Part shown: in pieces, positions 60,677 through 64,000 of the stretch
Layout of the letters: every line of letters starts with the position of its first letter
Position numbering within the stretch: the first letter of the stretch is position 1
Assembly: GCA_945865405.1 (NCBI GenBank)
Contig: CAMBDS010000005.1
Coordinates: 1 to 64,000 of the forward strand
DNA from: Caldithrix abyssi DSM 13497
GTDB taxonomy: Bacteria; Electryoneota; AABM5-125-24; Hatepunaeales; Hatepunaeaceae
Direction: 5' to 3'
Length of the DNA: 64,000 bases
Notes under the pieces: generated by a model
Database searches by the model: none
Told to the model about the DNA's origin: nothing
The model's input: the letters and a program-made list of their open reading frames with translations, nothing else
Program-made: the position numbers and the translations under genes

Positions 60677-62653
60677 TTAATTTTCCTCTATGGTGATGCT
60701 TTTCGCCAACTTACGCACTCGTTCTGCGAGAGGGGAGTTGGGAAAGTCGAGCAACAAATTATCGTAGTATTTCCTCGCTCGAATCTGGTCTGACAGAACA
60801 GTCTGAGCCAATACCCCAGCTTCGTAAAGGGCTTTGTCTTTGCGGATTACTTCACCATCAATGGCGATCAACCTGTCAAGATCCTTCAACACCAGCGCAG
60901 TCTCTCCACGTTCATATTGCAAGTCGATTTTTCGCCAAAGCGCTTCCTCAACTATTCGTGAATTAGCTCCTTTCGAGGCAAGGCTATCGAGCAACATCGA
61001 CGCCTCTTTCGGCTTGCCAAGCAATGCCAGCATATCTGCCTGTCCCAGCAACTTCAAGACTTCAGGCGACTCCTTCAAACCATCGAGGAGCGATGCAAGT
61101 TCCAACACCTCATTGCTCATTTCAGCGGAAGGGTCGGCGGCGAGCAACGCGTCTGCCTGTTTTTTAGCCTCTTCAAGATCACCTTGCCTGAAGGCGAGTC
61201 TTGCAAGTTCGAAGCGAGCTTGAGGGGCTGCATTGGCACGTGTCCCTGAAAGCTTGACGACCTTTTCGAGTTCCTTACGGGCGAGGTCGAATCGCGCCTC
61301 CAACTGGTAGGTCAACGCAAGCGCTATCTCGACCTCTTCCAGATTGACTCCAGGTGCCACGGATCCTTTGCGGGCAAGCGAGAGAGCTTTCTCGAAGTAT
61401 TCACGGGAAACTGCAGGAGGCTGACGCTTTAGAACTGAGTATTTGCCGAGCAGGTAGTTCGCCTCGATAATGGCATCAAGCGGCGCTCCGGGAACAAGTA
61501 CCAGCCTGCTCGATGCTTCAGCACTGTCAATTTTGGAAAGACTTTCCCAAGTCTTTGCTATTTTTAGCAAGGTTCGGTAGCGAGTCTCTGTTGGAACATC
61601 ACCTTTTAGAAACTCATTGTAAGCAGATAATGCAAGAATCGGCTCATCTTCCTCCGCCAATTTCTGCGCGATTTCCAAAAGGATTTTGCGGTCAGAGCTG
61701 CCTGTCTGATCGAGTTGACGATACGCCACGAGGGAATTGGCGTAGTCGCGTGAACGAAAAAGTAAATTGGCCTTGAGCTCTAAGAATGGAGCTATGGTTC
61801 TCTTGTCGGTGCTTTTCAACCGAAGGTCGATAGTCTTCAGGACAAGCGAATCGCCACCTGGTTCATTCATGATATCGCCGAGAGTCCCCGTAACGTAGGA
61901 GAGGTTCTCGGTCGCCTCTTCGAGGTTTAGCAAATACTCTGCTACCGCAGTTTCCCAGTCCATCCTAACTTCGGCAAACTGAGCAATTTCTCTTGAAAAA
62001 AGATGCTTGTCGTTTGAATCGTTGCGGGCACGCTTTAAAAGGGCAATCGCCTCATCACCGTGACGTTGCGAGTAAAGAACGTTGGCGATGTTGCGGTAGA
62101 TACTTGGCAAGCCTTTGTAAATCGAAATCTGGCGATCAATTTCAGTCATAGCTGCCTGATCTCTGCCTGCTGCGAACAACACCTCAATTTTATCTGCAGC
62201 CATGGTTGCCGGGTCGATCCCCATTGTGCCACTGGCAGCAATTTTGATCGAGGCGTCGATAAACGCAAGCGCTTCATCGAACCTCGATAGACTGGTCAGG
62301 GCGCGACGAATCCCGCCATAAGCTGCATAGTCGTCCTTGCGCTCTTTGCGTATCGATTGCCATAGTTCCAACGCCTTCGACCAATCTCCATCAGCCTCGG
62401 CAAGACGGGCGGCTCGCGAAAGTTTGTAAATCTCCTGGGCTTTGGCTTGCTCTTGAGGATTTGGCTGATTGGATGGATTCGATGCAGGAGGCAGGAGGCG
62501 AGGTGGTCTTGCCGGTGGTGGATCAGCGGCGATTACATTGGAGGCGAAGATAATCGAAAGTAGCAGTGTAAACGAAAGTATCCTATCTCGAACGACGAAA
62601 TAGCGACACAAGAAAGTTTCGCAGTCGGACAGCATGGCGTCAAATATAGACAT
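60677..62653 (-). CDS. TPR-repeat secreted/periplasmic protein
   Basis: 658 residues. Signal peptide (RDRILSFTLLLSIIFASNVIAA), a Pro-rich linker (DPPPARPPRLLPPASNPSNQP), then TPR-like helical hairpins to the end (DGDWSKALELWQSIRKERKDD, FLELKANLLFRSRDYANSLVAYR, ARFDLARKELEKVV, ARKYYDNLLLDFPNSPLAERVRKL). Probably a scaffold for envelope proteins. The start may be 62653 or ATG 62632. Confidence 0.8.
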   Translation of the reverse strand: MSIFDAMLSDCETFLCRYFVVRDRILSFTLLLSIIFASNVIAADPPPARPPRLLPPASNPSNQPNPQEQAKAQEIYKLSRAARLAEADGDWSKALELWQSIRKERKDDYAAYGGIRRALTSLSRFDEALAFIDASIKIAASGTMGIDPATMAADKIEVLFAAGRDQAAMTEIDRQISIYKGLPSIYRNIANVLYSQRHGDEAIALLKRARNDSNDKHLFSREIAQFAEVRMDWETAVAEYLLNLEEATENLSYVTGTLGDIMNEPGGDSLVLKTIDLRLKSTDKRTIAPFLELKANLLFRSRDYANSLVAYRQLDQTGSSDRKILLEIAQKLAEEDEPILALSAYNEFLKGDVPTETRYRTLLKIAKTWESLSKIDSAEASSRLVLVPGAPLDAIIEANYLLGKYSVLKRQPPAVSREYFEKALSLARKGSVAPGVNLEEVEIALALTYQLEARFDLARKELEKVVKLSGTRANAAPQARFELARLAFRQGDLEEAKKQADALLAADPSAEMSNEVLELASLLDGLKESPEVLKLLGQADMLALLGKPKEASMLLDSLASKGANSRIVEEALWRKIDLQYERGETALVLKDLDRLIAIDGEVIRKDKALYEAGVLAQTVLSDQIRARKYYDNLLLDFPNSPLAERVRKLAKSITIEEN

Positions 62654-62692
62654 CTGACGCCATGCTGCAGCGAACTGTTTTGCCGGAAAAGG

Positions 62693-64000
62693 TCACCCTT
62701 CGAATGCCTCGAGGACTTGGGCCAACCTTGCCATAAAACGACCTGCCATCGCACCATCGATGATGCGGTGGTCATAAGAAAGGGACATCACCATAATCGG
62801 TTTGATACCGATTACGTCACCCTCGGGGGTCTCGATGACAACGGGGCGCTTCTTGATTGCACCGGTGCCGAGAATTGCCACCTGGGGCTGGTTGATGATT
62901 GGCGCGCCGGCGACGTTTCCAAAGACGCCGACATTCGTCACAGTAAAGGTCCCGCCGGTCACATCGTTCGGGTCGAGACGGCTGGATCGCGCCTTTTCTG
63001 CAAGGTCATTCAAACCTCTGGCAACACCTGTCAAGCTAAGCGCATCGACGCCCTTGATAACAGGTACAATCAAGCCACCACCAGGCAGTTCGACGGCAAA
63101 GCCGAGGTTGATCTGCTTGCGAAGGATCATGTTGTAGCCATCGACCGAAGCATTCACGTAGGGGAATTCTTTCAGTGCCTTGGCTGTGCAGTAGAGCAGG
63201 TAGGAGGTATAGGTAAGATTTACGCCTTCCTGTGCCTTGAAACTGTCCTTGTTCTTCTCACGATGGCGGACAATACGGCTCATGTCAACTTCGGTAAAAG
63301 AGACCACATGCGGCGAAGTGTGAACTGAACGAACCATGTGGTCGGCAATTGCCCGTCTCATGCGATCCATTTCGACAACTGTGTCGTTTGCGCCAACCCA
63401 GACTGACCCGGATGGAGCGGCTGCAGGTGCCGATGGAGCGGTAGGTTTACTGATAACTTTGGCATCGGGAAGTGGTGCTGGCGGCAACGCGCGAGGCTCT
63501 GGTTGAGCCTTACGTTGTGCAACATAGCCAAGCACATCCTGTTTGGTGACGCGGCCTCCCTGACCAGTACCGACCATACTGTTAAGTTCAGTCATGGAGA
63601 CACCTTCGTCCGCCATAATCCTCTGAACCAACGGACTGAGGAAGTTGGAGGTCTTCTCAGCAGGAGCTGCTGCGGGGGCAGTAACCGTAGCAGGTGCCGG
63701 TGCGGGGGCATCCGAGTGCCGCTTGAACTCCTTGATTACGAATCCACCTTCTGCGGAACCGTCGTGAGGGGACGATTCCTGCGATGATGGCCTTCCGACG
63801 ACGACCGTATCGCCGACTGCCTCTTTGCCAGCACCTTGGATGCCAACGTCACTGGCAGCGCCTCGTGCGGCGTCACTTGCAGCAACTTCAGTGCCGGACG
63901 TGCTTATGATAGCCGTAGTTCCACTCGTGCTTGCCGGAGGAGTGGCTGCGGGAGCCGTTGCTTGAGGAGCAGCCGCCTGAGGGGTTGCCGCCGCGGTTGC
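62693..64000 (-). CDS. 2-oxoacid dehydrogenase E2 (dihydrolipoamide acyltransferase), 5' end outside window
   Basis: The frame is open to the window edge; 435 residues are visible. From the edge: an Ala/Pro/Thr-rich linker, a segment EGGFVIKEFKRHS that may belong to a second inter-domain region, a peripheral subunit-binding domain (SNFLSPLVQRIMADEGVSMTEL ... GRVTKQDVLGYV), another Ala/Pro linker, and the catalytic domain with EMDRMRRAIADHMVRS, VVSFTEVDMSRI and the active-site SYDHRIIDGAMAGRF (His/Asp). The N-terminal lipoyl domain is missing. The substrate class (pyruvate, 2-oxoglutarate or branched-chain) cannot be assigned. The TTG at 63631 is internal, not a start. Confidence 0.92.
   Translation of the reverse strand, partial: ATAAATPQAAAPQATAPAATPPASTSGTTAIISTSGTEVAASDAARGAASDVGIQGAGKEAVGDTVVVGRPSSQESSPHDGSAEGGFVIKEFKRHSDAPAPAPATVTAPAAAPAEKTSNFLSPLVQRIMADEGVSMTELNSMVGTGQGGRVTKQDVLGYVAQRKAQPEPRALPPAPLPDAKVISKPTAPSAPAAAPSGSVWVGANDTVVEMDRMRRAIADHMVRSVHTSPHVVSFTEVDMSRIVRHREKNKDSFKAQEGVNLTYTSYLLYCTAKALKEFPYVNASVDGYNMILRKQINLGFAVELPGGGLIVPVIKGVDALSLTGVARGLNDLAEKARSSRLDPNDVTGGTFTVTNVGVFGNVAGAPIINQPQVAILGTGAIKKRPVVIETPEGDVIGIKPIMVMSLSYDHRIIDGAMAGRFMARLAQVLEAFEG

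Overview
The window reads as a chromosomal segment of an uncultured or poorly known member of the FCB group (Fibrobacteres-Chlorobi-Bacteroidetes and relatives such as Cloacimonadota, KSB1, Electryoneota or Marinimicrobia). The evidence is five secreted proteins ending in type-IX-secretion-like sorting domains (YPNPFNS motif, ...AGVYLVRL..., terminal K/R), right-handed beta-helix proteins whose mature N-terminus resembles NVPDDHNTIQAGIDAA, a PorV-like outer-membrane protein, and an archaeal-type UbiA prenyltransferase. Base composition is mid-GC. The phylum cannot be fixed without a database search.

Layout. 0.2-2.9 kb: the rpsP-rimM-trmD-rplS translation operon (S16 has a long Ala/Pro/Glu tail). 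3.1-5.5 kb: an S-component-like membrane protein coupled to an outer-membrane protein. 5.6-11.2 kb: a zinc-ribbon protein, serC, serA, a HAD phosphatase, fbp, tRNA-Leu(UAG) and a cation-diffusion transporter. 11.3-16.5 kb, minus strand: a beta-helix secreted protein, ptsI and a lipoprotein. 16.9-19.5 kb: a PmbA/TldD-family gene and hemW. 19.5-25 kb, minus strand: hemerythrin, Ric/YtfE, a NapH-like polyferredoxin, a Crp/Fnr regulator and a LysM lytic transglycosylase, probably a nitrosative/oxygen stress group. 25-31 kb: a secreted protein, an NHL lipoprotein and uvrC. 31-33 kb: two metal-sensor-like periplasmic proteins behind an anti-sigma factor with no sigma gene. 33-40 kb: maf, ubiA, rsmE, two outer-membrane proteins, a DUF502 protein and a YhaO-like nuclease. 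40.4-43.2 kb: VapBC, a secreted protein and a damaged MNT/HEPN pair, lying between YhaO and its partner YhaN (43.2-46.1 kb). 46-48 kb: a PorV-like protein and a DUF4258/YgiT zinc-finger pair. 48-55.5 kb: secreted beta-helix proteins around a CIRCE-controlled groES-groEL operon. 56-64 kb, minus strand: ruvA-ruvC-yebC, a B12-binding protein, a small transaldolase, a histidine kinase without an ATPase domain, a TPR protein, and the 3' part of a 2-oxoacid dehydrogenase E2 gene.

The most unusual property is a dense population of short hairpin-forming repeats and 7-bp tandem repeats. They fill most intergenic gaps, and identical or near-identical copies also lie inside reading frames: hemW, three secreted-protein C-termini, and apparently the N-terminus of the PorV-like gene. 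A second unusual property is that several genes (HAD phosphatase, B12-binding protein, S-component-like protein) have no AUG/GUG/UUG at the expected start, but do have an ATC codon 4-5 nt after a Shine-Dalgarno sequence. Both observations rest on the sequence alone and need comparison with related genomes.
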